Source of the DNA: Clostridium sp. 26_22
GTDB lineage: Bacteria > Bacillota > Clostridia > TANB77 > CAG-508
Assembly: GCA_001916005.1 (NCBI GenBank)
Contig: MNRP01000056.1
Location: forward strand, 1 to 64,000
Direction of reading: 5' to 3'
DNA: 64,000 bases
In this document: positions 1 to 8,016 of the stretch, piece after piece
Layout: every line of letters begins with the position of its first letter
Numbering within the stretch: position 1 is the first letter of the stretch
Position numbers and translations under genes: made by a program
The notes under the pieces: generated by a model
What the model saw: the letters and a program-made list of their open reading frames with translations, nothing else
What the model was told of the DNA's origin: nothing
The model's database searches: none

Positions 1-8
1 ATGTTCTT

Positions 9-37
9 ATTATACAATAAAACTTGTGACTATTCAA
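9..37 (-). promoter_or_regulatory. Leftward promoter reading out of the window
   Basis: On the minus strand TTGAAT (32-37) and TATAAT (9-14) are separated by exactly 17 bp, a near-consensus vegetative promoter. It faces left, away from asnB, so its gene lies outside the window. A long dyad (21-57) overlaps the -35 element and the spacer, which suggests control by a dyad-binding regulator. The promoter is read directly from sequence; the regulation is inference. Confidence 0.6.
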
Positions 38-57
38 GGGTGAACAAGTCACAAGTT
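21..57. repeat. Inverted repeat over the leftward promoter (possible operator)
   Basis: AACTTGTGAC (21-30) and GTCACAAGTT (48-57) are perfect 10-bp arms around a 17-nt centre, which itself contains a smaller dyad TTCA-AGGG-TGAA. No T-tract follows on either strand, so a terminator is less likely than an operator. One arm sits in the promoter spacer and the other upstream of the -35 element. Confidence 0.5.
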
Positions 58-130
58 AAAATATTATTTTTAGGGTGTCCTAATCAAAAACTATTGACAC
101 TATTTTTCTAGCATTTTTTCATTAATTAAT

Positions 131-158
131 TTGATCTATACAGTATTTTTTATATAGT
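131..158 (+). promoter_or_regulatory. Possible asnB promoter
   Basis: TTGATC (131-136) and TATAGT (153-158) are 16 bp apart, about 80 bp upstream of the asnB start. A TTGACA at 94-99 is a better -35 box but has no convincing -10 at the right distance. I see no T-box or other riboswitch in this leader. Confidence 0.3.
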
Positions 159-236
159 GATTTTATATTTTTCTTTGTTAATGTACTATCTATTCCATTT
201 TTGCATATATTATAAATAATAATAGGAGGTATTTTT

Positions 237-2084
237 ATGTGTGGATTTGTTGGCATTGCTGACTTTAAAAATAATATTTCTAATAAAAAAGAGATTTTAT
301 TAAATATGAATTCTACTCTTTCTAAAAGAGGACCAGATGAAGATGGTTTTTACATAAATTCTCATATTGCTCTAGCTCATAAGAGACTTATTGTAATTGA
401 CCCTGATGGAGGAAAACAACCTATGATTGAAAAATTTTCTTATGGAGAATATGTTATCGTTTATAATGGCCAAATTTATAATACAAAAGAATTAAAAGAA
501 ACTTTGACTCTTAATGGTTTTGATTTTAAAGGCCATTGTGATACAGAAATTTTATTAAAATCTTATATCTATTATGGAAATGATGTAGTTAAACATTTGA
601 ACGGCATTTTTGCTTTTGCAATTTGGAATAGTCGTACTAAAGAATTATTTTTAGCTCGTGATCATTTTGGAGTAAAGCCTTTATTTTACACTATTAATAA
701 TAATGCATTAATTTTTGCATCTGAAATAAAAGCTTTGTTTAAATACCCCGGAGTTGGAAAAGTTTTAGACAATCAAGGAATTTGTGAATTATTTGGAATT
801 GGACCGGCTCATACACCTGGTACAACTATCTTCAAAAACATCTGTGAAATAAAACCTGCCCATTTTGCAGTTTATAATTCTTCCGGTCTGCATATTGAAA
901 GATATTGGAAATTACATTCAAAAAAACATACAGATAGTTTTGGCACAACTTGTTCTAAAGTTGAATACTTATTGCATGATGCTATTACTAGACAACTTGT
1001 TTCAGATGTTCCTTTATGTACATTTCTTTCTGGTGGTTTAGATTCTAGTATTATCACAAAATTTGCAGCTGATTATTGTCAAAAAGAAGGATTACCACCT
1101 TTAGATACGTATTCGATTGATTATGTAGATAATGATAAAAACTTTGTTAAAAGCGATTTTCAGCCTAATTCTGATAATTATTATATTAATTTGATGAACA
1201 AAAACTTGCATACAAATCATCATCAAATTGTAATCGATACTCCAGAACTTGCTGAATATCTTGAAGATGCTATGATTGCACGTGATATGCCTGGTATGGC
1301 CGATATTGACTCTTCTCTACTCTTGTTTTGCAAAAATGTAAAAATGGAAATGACTGTTTCTTTAACTGGTGAATGTGCTGATGAGATTTTTGGAGGCTAT
1401 CCTTGGTTTTTCCGTGAAGATGCTTTGAATAGTGGAACTTTCCCTTGGTCTATTGCTATTGATGAAAGGCAAAAGCTTTTAAATCCTGAAATTGGTAAAC
1501 AAGTCAATTTGAAAAATTATATTGATTATAGATATAATGAAAGTTTGGCTGAAGTTGAAATTTTAGATACAGATTCAAAAGAAACTGCTGAGAAAAGAAA
1601 GATTTCGTATTTGACTTTAAATTGGTTTATGCAGACTCTTCTTGATAGGTCTGATAGAATGGCTATGTATAATGGTTTAGAACTTCGTGTTCCTTTCTGT
1701 GATTACCGTTTAGCTCAATATGTTTGGAATATTCCTTGGGAGATTAAGGCTTTGAAAGGTCGTGAAAAAGGATTACTTAGATATATTTGTAAAGATTTTC
1801 TTCCTTCTGAAATTGTTGATAGAAAAAAATCTCCTTACCCTAAGACTCATAATCCTACTTATTTGGCTAAGGTTAAGGGTATGCTTAGTGAAATTATGAA
1901 AGATAAAGATGCTCCTATTAATAGTTTGCTTAATCGTGAGTGTATTTTAGATATTTTAGCTTCTGATGGTTCGGCTTTTTCTAGACCTTGGTTTGGGCAG
2001 TTGATGACTGGCCCTCAACTTATGGCTTATTTGTGCCAGGTTAATATGTGGCTTGAGAGGTATCAGCCTAAAATTGAGATTTAA
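237..2084 (+). CDS. asnB: Asparagine synthetase, glutamine-hydrolysing
   Basis: Makes asparagine from aspartate and ATP with glutamine as the ammonia donor, in the cytoplasm. The N-terminus MCGFVGI places the Ntn-amidotransferase nucleophile Cys at position 2. The ATP-pyrophosphatase P-loop SGGLDSS lies near residue 263, and a full synthetase domain follows. At 615 aa the length is normal for bacterial AsnB. The start is fixed by the required Cys2 and by AGGAGG at 224-229, seven bases upstream of ATG. It is the only protein gene I accept on the plus strand and is followed by its own terminator, so it is probably monocistronic. Very secure call. Confidence 0.97.
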   Translation: MCGFVGIADFKNNISNKKEILLNMNSTLSKRGPDEDGFYINSHIALAHKRLIVIDPDGGKQPMIEKFSYGEYVIVYNGQIYNTKELKETLTLNGFDFKGHCDTEILLKSYIYYGNDVVKHLNGIFAFAIWNSRTKELFLARDHFGVKPLFYTINNNALIFASEIKALFKYPGVGKVLDNQGICELFGIGPAHTPGTTIFKNICEIKPAHFAVYNSSGLHIERYWKLHSKKHTDSFGTTCSKVEYLLHDAITRQLVSDVPLCTFLSGGLDSSIITKFAADYCQKEGLPPLDTYSIDYVDNDKNFVKSDFQPNSDNYYINLMNKNLHTNHHQIVIDTPELAEYLEDAMIARDMPGMADIDSSLLLFCKNVKMEMTVSLTGECADEIFGGYPWFFREDALNSGTFPWSIAIDERQKLLNPEIGKQVNLKNYIDYRYNESLAEVEILDTDSKETAEKRKISYLTLNWFMQTLLDRSDRMAMYNGLELRVPFCDYRLAQYVWNIPWEIKALKGREKGLLRYICKDFLPSEIVDRKKSPYPKTHNPTYLAKVKGMLSEIMKDKDAPINSLLNRECILDILASDGSAFSRPWFGQLMTGPQLMAYLCQVNMWLERYQPKIEI

Positions 2085-2094
2085 GTTTAAAATA

Positions 2095-2155
2095 GAGGTC
2101 CTATTTTGAACTATGCTTTTGGGGGTATAGTTCATTTAGGTTCCTCATCTTTTTA
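2095..2155 (+). terminator. Intrinsic terminator after asnB
   Basis: A long imperfect hairpin (GAGG...CCTC at the base, TGAACTATGC paired with GTATAGTTCA above) is followed by CTTTTTATTT. It sits 11 bp after the asnB stop and also abuts the 3' end of the convergent truncated CYTH-like gene, so it may serve both strands. Confidence 0.75.
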
Positions 2156-2159
2156 TTTA

Positions 2160-2378
2160 TTAAAATATTTCTTTATTTTCTAATTTTAGGTTTCTTAACA
2201 ATACAGATTTTTTTAAAATAGTCTGAATATTATCCTTATTTAATTCTTTTAGTTTTGATGTCATATATATATCATCTATTTCGCTTTCTCTAATTTTTTT
2301 GAATCCTTGCTTTTCTAATTTTCTTATAGCGCTTTGCATATTTTCATTTAATCTTACTGTTATTTCAATTTGTTTCAT
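2160..2378 (-). pseudogene. Truncated CYTH-like protein (N-terminal fragment)
   Basis: The 72-residue product starts MKQIEITVRL, reminiscent of the ExExK-type first strand of CYTH (adenylate cyclase IV / thiamine-triphosphatase-like) domains, and continues with a helix and a strand matching the family's first third. CYTH proteins are usually about 150-200 aa, so most of the fold is missing and the frame ends right at the asnB terminator. An excellent ribosome site (AAGGAG, six bases before ATG) shows the start is original. It lies 22 bp downstream of the RhuM-family gene and is probably cotranscribed with it. The family assignment is tentative; a genuine small protein is the alternative. Confidence 0.4.
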
Positions 2379-2400
2379 AATATACTCCTTATTAAAATGA

Positions 2401-3423
2401 TTATTTGTTGTTTAACTTCTTTGTTTCAATTACTAACTCATCAAAATCTGAAATATAATTTTGGTCTTGTATAACTCTATATTTCTTGTACTCGTCTAAT
2501 GCCAACTTATCCGCTATTTCTCTTTTTATTTTTCCATTATCTTTTAAAATATTATATTCATTTATTTTTAAGAATACTTCTAATTTTTCTTTCCATTCTT
2601 TCATTGAAATAATTTTTCCTAGTTTCACTTGTCTTTCTGCATAATCAAGGTACATTGATACCAAATTATTTAGTTCCGCAATTTCTTCTTGTGATAGGTA
2701 ATTTTTTGCTATTGTTACATCTGTTTCAAGTATTTTTCCATCTGGTGCATTTTTCCAAGTTGTTAGTCCCATATTCTCTTTTTTACTATCCACCCTATTA
2801 TAAATTATTTCAGGAGCTGTCATTCCAGTAATTGCAAAATGTAACTTATTTTGAACATTTTTATAAAATTCCTGTGTTGTTTCGCTAGTTTTATCATAAT
2901 CAAAACTGCATTCTTTATATATATCTGTTATTTTTTGATAAAATCTTCTTTCGCTTGCTCTAATTTCTTTTATTTTTACTAATAATTCATCAAAGTAATC
3001 TTTTCCAAATTTAGGACCATTTTTTAGCATTTCACTATTAACAACAAAGCCTTTTTTTATATATTCTTTTAATGCTTTTGTTGCCCATATTCTAAAATCT
3101 GTTGCTTCTTTTGAATTCACTCTATATCCTACAGCTATAATTGCGTCAAGACTATAAAATGTTACTTCTCTTGAAACTTTTCTATTTCCTTCATTTTGAA
3201 CTACTCTAATTTTTTGAGTAGTTCGATTTTCATTTAATTCCCCTGTTTTAAAAATGTTTTGTAAATGATATGTAATATTATTTTCTGCTACATTAAATAA
3301 TTTAGACATTGACTTTTGAGTTAACCAGAAATCTTCTTCATTATATAAAACTTCTACTGATATATTTTCATTATTTTGGCTTTGGTAAATAATTAAATCC
3401 TTTAAATTCTCTATATTATTCAA
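2401..3423 (-). CDS. RhuM-family protein (virulence RhuM / COG3943 type)
   Basis: The 340-residue length and layout match the RhuM family, named after a Salmonella pathogenicity-island gene and common on mobile and accessory DNA. Its biochemical role is not established. Visible hallmarks are the N-terminal DFWLTQKSMSKLFNVAENNI segment (a phage-antirepressor-like DNA-binding motif), the VTFYSLDAIIAVGYRVNS stretch, RIWATKALKEYI, and a helical C-terminus. The apparent start is TTG, 12 bases after an AAAGG site, with a clear promoter just upstream. A truncated CYTH-like gene follows. Family membership is secure; function is unknown. Confidence 0.85.
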   Translation of the reverse strand: MNNIENLKDLIIYQSQNNENISVEVLYNEEDFWLTQKSMSKLFNVAENNITYHLQNIFKTGELNENRTTQKIRVVQNEGNRKVSREVTFYSLDAIIAVGYRVNSKEATDFRIWATKALKEYIKKGFVVNSEMLKNGPKFGKDYFDELLVKIKEIRASERRFYQKITDIYKECSFDYDKTSETTQEFYKNVQNKLHFAITGMTAPEIIYNRVDSKKENMGLTTWKNAPDGKILETDVTIAKNYLSQEEIAELNNLVSMYLDYAERQVKLGKIISMKEWKEKLEVFLKINEYNILKDNGKIKREIADKLALDEYKKYRVIQDQNYISDFDELVIETKKLNNK

Positions 3424-3466
3424 CTTTAATCACAACCTTTATTTTAATATCTAAACTTTTGTTTGT

Positions 3467-3495
3467 ATTTTATATTATATTGTAAAACTTGTCAA
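3467..3495 (-). promoter_or_regulatory. Promoter of the RhuM-family gene
   Basis: On the minus strand TTGACA (3490-3495) and TAAAAT (3467-3472) are 17 bp apart, placing transcription start about 35 bp upstream of the RhuM-family start codon. Confidence 0.65.
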
Positions 3496-3581
3496 TAGAT
3501 TGTAATATATTTTCTTATTTAATTTAAGACCTTTTTTATTATCAAATTTTACAAAAATAAATTTAATATCAATTTAGCATT

Positions 3582-3620
3582 CATTTCGCAAAAAGTAAAT
3601 ATTTTTATTTTTGCGAAATG
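3582..3620. repeat. Perfect 13-bp inverted repeat
   Basis: CATTTCGCAAAAA (3582-3594) and its exact complement (3608-3620) flank a 13-nt AT-rich centre. No T-run follows, so it is not a typical terminator. It lies in the 337-bp gap between the RhuM-family gene and the unknown gene to its right. The rest of that gap holds the RhuM promoter and a terminator; I see no coding sequence in it. Confidence 0.5.
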
Positions 3621-3698
3621 AGTATTGTTATTATATCCATTTATTTTTATTATATTTTTTATATACTTTACTTCTTTTAAGTTTTTCTTACAATTAAC

Positions 3699-3741
3699 AA
3701 AAAACATATACCAAATCTTATTGATTCAATATATGTTTTTT
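3699..3741 (-). terminator. Intrinsic terminator of the unknown gene at 3761-4338
   Basis: AAAAAACATATA pairs with TATATGTTTTTT across a 19-nt loop. Read leftward it ends in TTTTTT, 20 bp after the upstream stop codon. The symmetric T/A tracts could let it act on both strands. Confidence 0.6.
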
Positions 3742-3760
3742 ATAAGTTTACTTTTCTATG

Positions 3761-4338
3761 CTATTTTCCTCCTGTACAATCTCCACCCTGAAATGGTCGA
3801 TAAGCGTTATTTTTTTCATAATTAGTGTACTTACTTGTGTTTATTCCCATTCTTCTAATTTCACGTTTGTATTGTCTATAAGCCATCTCATCTTCCCTTG
3901 AATCAACAGATGAAGACCAATTTTCAGGAATAAAAAAGTCTGGTTGCAGAACAATACTACCATGGTACCTTTTGGAACTAATTCCAAGTTTTACTTCATT
4001 ACATTCATTTGGCTTTTTTAATCTATCATCCAATTTGTATCTTCCCTTTAATTCTATATAAAGGTGTCCTCCTGATTTGCAATAATCTGTATCTTCAAAC
4101 CGAATATATAAATCAAATTTGCTATTTTGAACTTTCAGTATCTTCTTGGTTATGCTCCGCTTTGGAATTACAATTTTTACTTTGTAATTTGGACCATTGT
4201 AAAAAACAATTACTTTGATATCACCCTCTGTTGAAACACCACATTCATCATTTTTGGAACAATCTTCTAATTGCAAAATTTCTTTTTGGGTTTTAGTTTG
4301 TTTTTTTGAGTTTTCTGACCGTTTCTTTTTTTAGACAT
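3761..4338 (-). CDS. Unknown protein, apparently frameshifted by one base in a poly(A) tract
   Basis: I do not recognise this family. The main open frame (171 codons from a TTG at 4276) has no good start. An ATG at 4338 with AAGGAGG six bases upstream opens another frame, MSKKRNGQK, that stops after 23 codons. The two join if the A7 run after ATGTCT gains one A, giving a Lys/Ser/Thr-rich N-terminus (MSKKKKRSENSKKQTKTQ) leading into LEDCSKNDECGV. The body is beta-rich with a GDCTGGK tail and several Cys residues. It has its own promoter, a structured leader shared with rdgB, and a terminator. The frameshift may be a sequencing error, a mutation, or a slippage-corrected site. Confidence 0.6.
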
Positions 4339-4343
4339 TGCTA

Positions 4344-4413
4344 CCTCCTTAAAGTCATTTGGAGGTTTGAAACCTCCAAGTTATTTGTTTTACTTTTTGG
4401 TTTCTAAAATAAT
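4344..4413 (-). promoter_or_regulatory. Structured 5' leader with SD-mimic hairpin (copy 1)
   Basis: Between promoter and ribosome site lies a perfect 10-bp hairpin, TTGGAGGTTT (4359-4368) with AAACCTCCAA (4370-4379), preceded in the transcript by a conserved AAACCAAAAAGTA box. The same box and hairpin occur upstream of rdgB. The loop-proximal ACCTCC can pair either with GGAGGT inside the hairpin or with the real ribosome site AAGGAGGT, so a translational switch is conceivable. It has no terminator tail. Its function is inferred. Confidence 0.5.
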
Positions 4414-4423
4414 TTACTTATAG

Positions 4424-4452
4424 AGCATATCATAATTTTATGTAAATTGCAA
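4424..4452 (-). promoter_or_regulatory. Promoter of the unknown gene at 3761-4338
   Basis: TTGCAA (4447-4452) and TATGCT (4424-4429) are separated by 17 bp on the minus strand. This predicts a transcript starting near 4417 with an approximately 80-nt leader that contains the SD-mimic hairpin. Confidence 0.5.
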
Positions 4453-4514
4453 ACATTTTTCAAATATCTTAATTTATAATATTTTAATTTATATACTTTA
4501 AATAATTTTATTTG

Positions 4515-6248
4515 CTATTTATTTTTATCTTTAAAGAATTTATTAAATAATCCTTTTGAATTTTTATTCTTTTGAGAAGTACCTTCTTTTTTATTTAGTA
4601 ATGGCTTCTCATGTTTTATTTTTTCTTCTACTTTTTTACTATCTTCATCGTCATACTCATTATCATCATCAATGTATTTTTCTTCGTCATCTTCCGTTTC
4701 TTCTTCATCATCTTCGTCATAATCAAAATCATATATATCTTCATAATCTTCGTCTAAATCATCATCAATTTCGTCATTTTCATCTTTATCGTTTTCTTCT
4801 TCCATGTCGTCATCACCATCATAATCATAGTCTTCTTCGTCGTCATATTCGTCATAGGTGTCTTCCTCTTCGTCATCTTCTTCATATTCCTCATCATCAT
4901 CATCATCGAAATATTCTTCTTCATCATCTTCTAACTCATCTTCATCTTCTTCTGGGAAATCATATGAAAGTAAATCTTCATCGCTTTCATTAGTATCTTC
5001 GCTTGAATTATAATTTGCTTGTTCTTCTGGTTCTTCTTCTATTTCATCTTCAAGTTCTTCTAATTGATACTCTGATAAATCCTTTCCAAATTTTGTTGTT
5101 ATTTCATCTTGGAAGACTTCATATATATTTTTGATTCCATCAATTCTCCAATAATTTGAATTAATTATTGTTCCTGCTTTTAATTTTATGTTGTTAATTG
5201 CTTCTTCAAAATTTTTCTCTTTCTCTTCGATATTTTTCAAATATTCTTTATTGTATAGTTCATTATAAGCTTTTTTTGTTGATTTTCCAGCAATTTCTCT
5301 TAATACTAATTGATATAAATTTCCAAATTGTTCTATATCTAATTCGAATTTTTCACAAGCTTCTGTCATCATTACTTTATGTGCTTTTAAGCCATTTATT
5401 GCTGTCATTCTTTCATTATCTAAGAAACTAACAATATATTCTTTTTCTGCTTTTAAAAACTCTAGCTTTACTGAAACATCTCTTAGTGTTTTTTGGTATT
5501 TATCTAATTTAATATCTTCATTTTCAATTTCATTTAGTAATCTTTTTGTTTTATCATACACTAAAATATATGATTCCGCTTCTTTTTGTGCTATTTTTGT
5601 TCTTGCATTTACTGATTTTTCTACTACGTCTTCATTGAATTTTACTTTTTCATCTTTACCATTGCTTATCATTATTTCTGCAATCTCTTTTTTTATGTCA
5701 TCTAATGTTTCTGCTGATGCAAATTGCTTTAATTCTTTTATTTTGTTAACATCTATTTCTTGTAATTCTTTTTTTAATTCTTCAATCAACTGAATATGAG
5801 TGCCTTCTTCTATTCTTCTTGCTTTTGAACATTTATTTCTTTCTTTTTGTCTTTCATTAAATTCATTTAAATTTTCTGTAAATCCATTTTTTAATTCTTC
5901 CAAACGTTCATTATTACTTAAAATTGTTTGTCCTATTTTTTCTAACTTTTTTTCTAGAAGGGCTGGATCTTCATCTAAGTCATCAAACAATTTATTTCTA
6001 TCTTCTTCAAGTTTTATGTTTGATTTATATAGTTTTTTTTGTTCTTGTTGTATATTTCTAATTTCATTTGCTATTTGGTCAAACTGTTCTATTTGTTTTT
6101 CTTCTTCTTCAATTATTTCTTGATATTTGCATGTTTCTTCTATTATGTTTTTATAACTATTATATAAATTCTTTAAATTGTTTTTTTCATTAAATCCAAA
6201 TATTTTGTTGAAATATTTTTCTAATACTATTGCACTTCTTTCATACAT
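4515..6248 (-). CDS. Coiled-coil protein with a long acidic C-terminal tract
   Basis: I do not recognise a characterised family. Residues about 1-390 are strongly helical and coiled-coil-like, with many E/K/N/Q heptads and no membrane segment or signal peptide. Residues about 400-530 are almost entirely Asp, Glu and Tyr, with runs such as DDDDDEEYEEDDEEED. The last 40 residues switch abruptly to a Lys-rich basic tail ending FNKFFKDKNK. That polarity (helical rod, acidic brush, basic end) suggests a cytoplasmic scaffold or a nucleic-acid- or cation-interacting protein, but this is speculation. The DNA of the acidic part is a low-complexity GAT/GAA/GAC repeat and may vary in length. A good GGAGG ribosome site precedes ATG. 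Confidence 0.75.
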   Translation of the reverse strand: MYERSAIVLEKYFNKIFGFNEKNNLKNLYNSYKNIIEETCKYQEIIEEEEKQIEQFDQIANEIRNIQQEQKKLYKSNIKLEEDRNKLFDDLDEDPALLEKKLEKIGQTILSNNERLEELKNGFTENLNEFNERQKERNKCSKARRIEEGTHIQLIEELKKELQEIDVNKIKELKQFASAETLDDIKKEIAEIMISNGKDEKVKFNEDVVEKSVNARTKIAQKEAESYILVYDKTKRLLNEIENEDIKLDKYQKTLRDVSVKLEFLKAEKEYIVSFLDNERMTAINGLKAHKVMMTEACEKFELDIEQFGNLYQLVLREIAGKSTKKAYNELYNKEYLKNIEEKEKNFEEAINNIKLKAGTIINSNYWRIDGIKNIYEVFQDEITTKFGKDLSEYQLEELEDEIEEEPEEQANYNSSEDTNESDEDLLSYDFPEEDEDELEDDEEEYFDDDDDEEYEEDDEEEDTYDEYDDEEDYDYDGDDDMEEENDKDENDEIDDDLDEDYEDIYDFDYDEDDEEETEDDEEKYIDDDNEYDDEDSKKVEEKIKHEKPLLNKKEGTSQKNKNSKGLFNKFFKDKNK

Positions 6249-6330
6249 TTCCTAGTCCTCCTCTTATTTTATATTGATATTTTATCACTTATGGTGTCAA
6301 ATATCAATAACAATAGGAAAAAAGAATGAA

Positions 6331-6432
6331 TTAAGAGTCTTGTTTAGTATATGTAAGTGTTACACAGTTGACAGGAATGGTATCTCCTGTTGACAAATAA
6401 ACTTTAAGCATATCACCTTTTACATTTGTCAC
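6331..6432 (-). CDS. Possible small or remnant ORF (33 codons)
   Basis: In the gap between cysE and the acidic coiled-coil gene, a frame from GTG reads VTNVKGDMLKVYLSTGDTIP and ends TYTKQDS. The composition looks protein-like and less AT-biased than the surroundings. It begins 14 bases after a weak GAGG and follows the cysE terminator; an internal ATG with AAAGGTG is the alternative start. It may be the 3' remnant of a deleted gene. I cannot name it. Confidence 0.25.
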   Translation of the reverse strand: MTNVKGDMLKVYLSTGDTIPVNCVTLTYTKQDS

Positions 6433-6460
6433 TAAGAAATTATATACCTCATTATTTTAT

Positions 6461-6497
6461 AAAAAAATTCCTATGCTGAAATTTTCATTATAGGAAC
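6461..6497 (-). terminator. Intrinsic terminator of cysE
   Basis: TTCCTAT pairs with ATAGGAA around a loop that itself can fold (TGAAA/TTTCA), followed on the minus strand by seven Ts. It begins just after the cysE stop codon. Confidence 0.85.
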
Positions 6498-6500
6498 TTT

Positions 6501-7022
6501 TTATTTTTTCACAATTCTTTCCGGAACACCAACCACTGTTACATTATTTGGTATATCATGTAAAACAACAGCATTTGCCCCAATCTTAACATTATTACCT
6601 ATCTTTATTGGTCCTAATACCTTTGCTCCAGAACCTACCATCACATTATTGCCTATGTCTGGATGCCTTTTGTATTTATCTTTGCCTGTACCTCCTAATG
6701 TACTATTATGATATATTGTACAATCATCTCCTATTGTAGCAGTTTCTCCTATTACTACTCCCATACCATGATCTATTAACAATCTTTTTCCAATTTTCGC
6801 TCCTGGATGAATTTCAATTCCAGTTAAGTGTCTTGCTATTTGTGAAATTAATCTTGCTATAAAATAAAGTCTCTTTGTATAGAAAAAATGTGCTATTCTA
6901 TGGAAAAATATCGCGTGAAATCCTGGGTAAAGAATTATTGCTTCTAATACATTTCTACAAGCAGGGTCTTTTTCTTTTATATTTTTAGCATCTTCATATA
7001 ATTGTTTTAAACAATTTTTCAT
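6501..7022 (-). CDS. cysE: Serine O-acetyltransferase (EpsC-type CysE)
   Basis: Transfers acetyl from acetyl-CoA to serine to give O-acetylserine for cysteine synthesis. The left-handed beta-helix hexapeptide repeats are plain in the C-terminal half ([65 protein letters not shown]). The conserved His of IDHGMG lies near residue 85. About 173 aa fits the short Gram-positive SAT form lacking the long N-terminal domain. I take the ATG preceding KNCLKQ as the start because AGGTG lies eight bases upstream; in-frame GTG and ATG codons a few residues upstream sit too close to that site. No cysK neighbour is present here. It appears to be a single-gene unit. Confidence 0.93.
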   Translation of the reverse strand: MKNCLKQLYEDAKNIKEKDPACRNVLEAIILYPGFHAIFFHRIAHFFYTKRLYFIARLISQIARHLTGIEIHPGAKIGKRLLIDHGMGVVIGETATIGDDCTIYHNSTLGGTGKDKYKRHPDIGNNVMVGSGAKVLGPIKIGNNVKIGANAVVLHDIPNNVTVVGVPERIVKK

Positions 7023-7068
7023 GAGCATCACCTATTTTATTATATGCTTTATTTTATATTATTGTTTT

Positions 7069-7836
7069 TTATTTTCCCAAAAACATTTGAACATAGACCT
7101 TACCATATTTTGAACTTTTTACAACTCCTATTCCGGTGTAGTTAAATGAACTGTTTAATATGTTTGCTTTATGTCCTGATGAATTCATCCAAGCTGTAAC
7201 GGCTGAACTGTTGCTTGAATTTCCTGCTATGTTTTCTCCTGCTGTTTTATATGATATTTTAAAGCTGTTTAGCATTTGAAATGGTGAACCATATGTTGGT
7301 GAATTATGTGAAAAATAGTTGTTGTCTACCATATCTTGTGCTTTTATTCTTGCTACTCTTAATGTTTCTGTATCTAATTTTAATGCTGATAATCCATTTT
7401 GGGTTCTTTGGTTATTTATTAAATCAAATACTTCTTTTTCATCAGTGGTCATTGCTGTAGTAGTGCTGTTTGAATTACTACTGGAATTGTTATTTGAGCT
7501 ATTGTTTGAATTACTAGAATTTGGGTATATTGCTTTTACGTATTTTTTATTAACTGCTCCAACGTAATCTCCTTCTACTTGTACTATATACCAATCTCCA
7601 ACTCCTGCAAAAACTCGTATATATTCATTTTTCTTTACTGTTGCTACTATTCCATAGTTAGTTCCTGGACCGCTTCTTACATTTAATGTAGTTGCTGTTA
7701 CTAGTCCAGTCGAAAAATCTACTTTATAATAATGTTGCATACCAAAAGAACTTGTGAATATACAAATTATCATAGTAAATAATAGTATTGCACTTGCCTT
7801 AAAAATTGTCTTTTTTCTTATCGAAATAATTTTCAT
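7069..7836 (-). CDS. Secreted SH3b-CAP domain protein
   Basis: A basic N-terminus followed by a hydrophobic stretch (about residues 12-32) looks like a signal peptide or membrane anchor. An SH3b domain follows (LNVRSGPGTNYGIV...GDWYIVQ, about 45-103), then a Ser/Asn/Thr linker, then a CAP/SCP-PR1 domain (about 130-255) with the typical DLINNQRTQNGL, NYFSHNSPTYGSP and GENIAGNSS motifs. This layout matches YkwD/SafA-type exported proteins that bind the cell wall through SH3b; the CAP function is unknown. GAAGGAG precedes ATG. Probably monocistronic. Confidence 0.9.
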   Translation of the reverse strand: MKIISIRKKTIFKASAILLFTMIICIFTSSFGMQHYYKVDFSTGLVTATTLNVRSGPGTNYGIVATVKKNEYIRVFAGVGDWYIVQVEGDYVGAVNKKYVKAIYPNSSNSNNSSNNNSSSNSNSTTTAMTTDEKEVFDLINNQRTQNGLSALKLDTETLRVARIKAQDMVDNNYFSHNSPTYGSPFQMLNSFKISYKTAGENIAGNSSNSSAVTAWMNSSGHKANILNSSFNYTGIGVVKSSKYGKVYVQMFLGK

Positions 7837-7988
7837 ACAAAATATCTCCTTCTATTTTATTTACTATTATTTATACGATATTCTTGTCTAATATTACCAT
7901 TTTCTTACATTTTCTATATGAACAAATCTTATTTTTGAGTAATTGTATTCAGCTTACATTATATGAGATTTAGGTATATTTGCTAATA

Positions 7989-8016
7989 TAAAAAATACTA
8001 GGTCTTTCCTAGTATT
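7989..8016 (-). terminator. Terminator overlapping the end of the RusA-like gene
   Basis: AATACTAGG and CCTAGTATT form a 9-bp stem with a five-base loop, followed on the minus strand by TTTTTTATA. The TAG stop codon of the resolvase gene is inside the stem, a very tight arrangement. Confidence 0.8.

Noticed and set aside
1..236. T-box or other amino-acid riboswitch upstream of asnB
   Set aside because: No T-box core sequence or antiterminator/terminator pair is visible; the only strong structure is the dyad at the leftward promoter.
2401..3423. Prophage island around the RhuM-family and RusA-like genes
   Set aside because: No integrase, capsid, terminase or attachment sites are present; the two genes are 5 kb apart among housekeeping genes.
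3625..3825. 66-codon hydrophobic plus-strand frame
   Set aside because: Non-ATG start, no ribosome site, overlaps a terminator and the end of the unknown minus-strand gene.
4661..4990. Tandem-repeat or CRISPR-like array
   Set aside because: The periodicity comes from Asp/Glu codons; there are no spaced identical repeats. I found no CRISPR array anywhere in the window.
4556..4993. His/Leu-rich open frame on the plus strand
   Set aside because: It is the complement of the GAT/GAA repeat coding the acidic tract of the minus-strand protein; no ribosome site and a composition that follows from the repeat.
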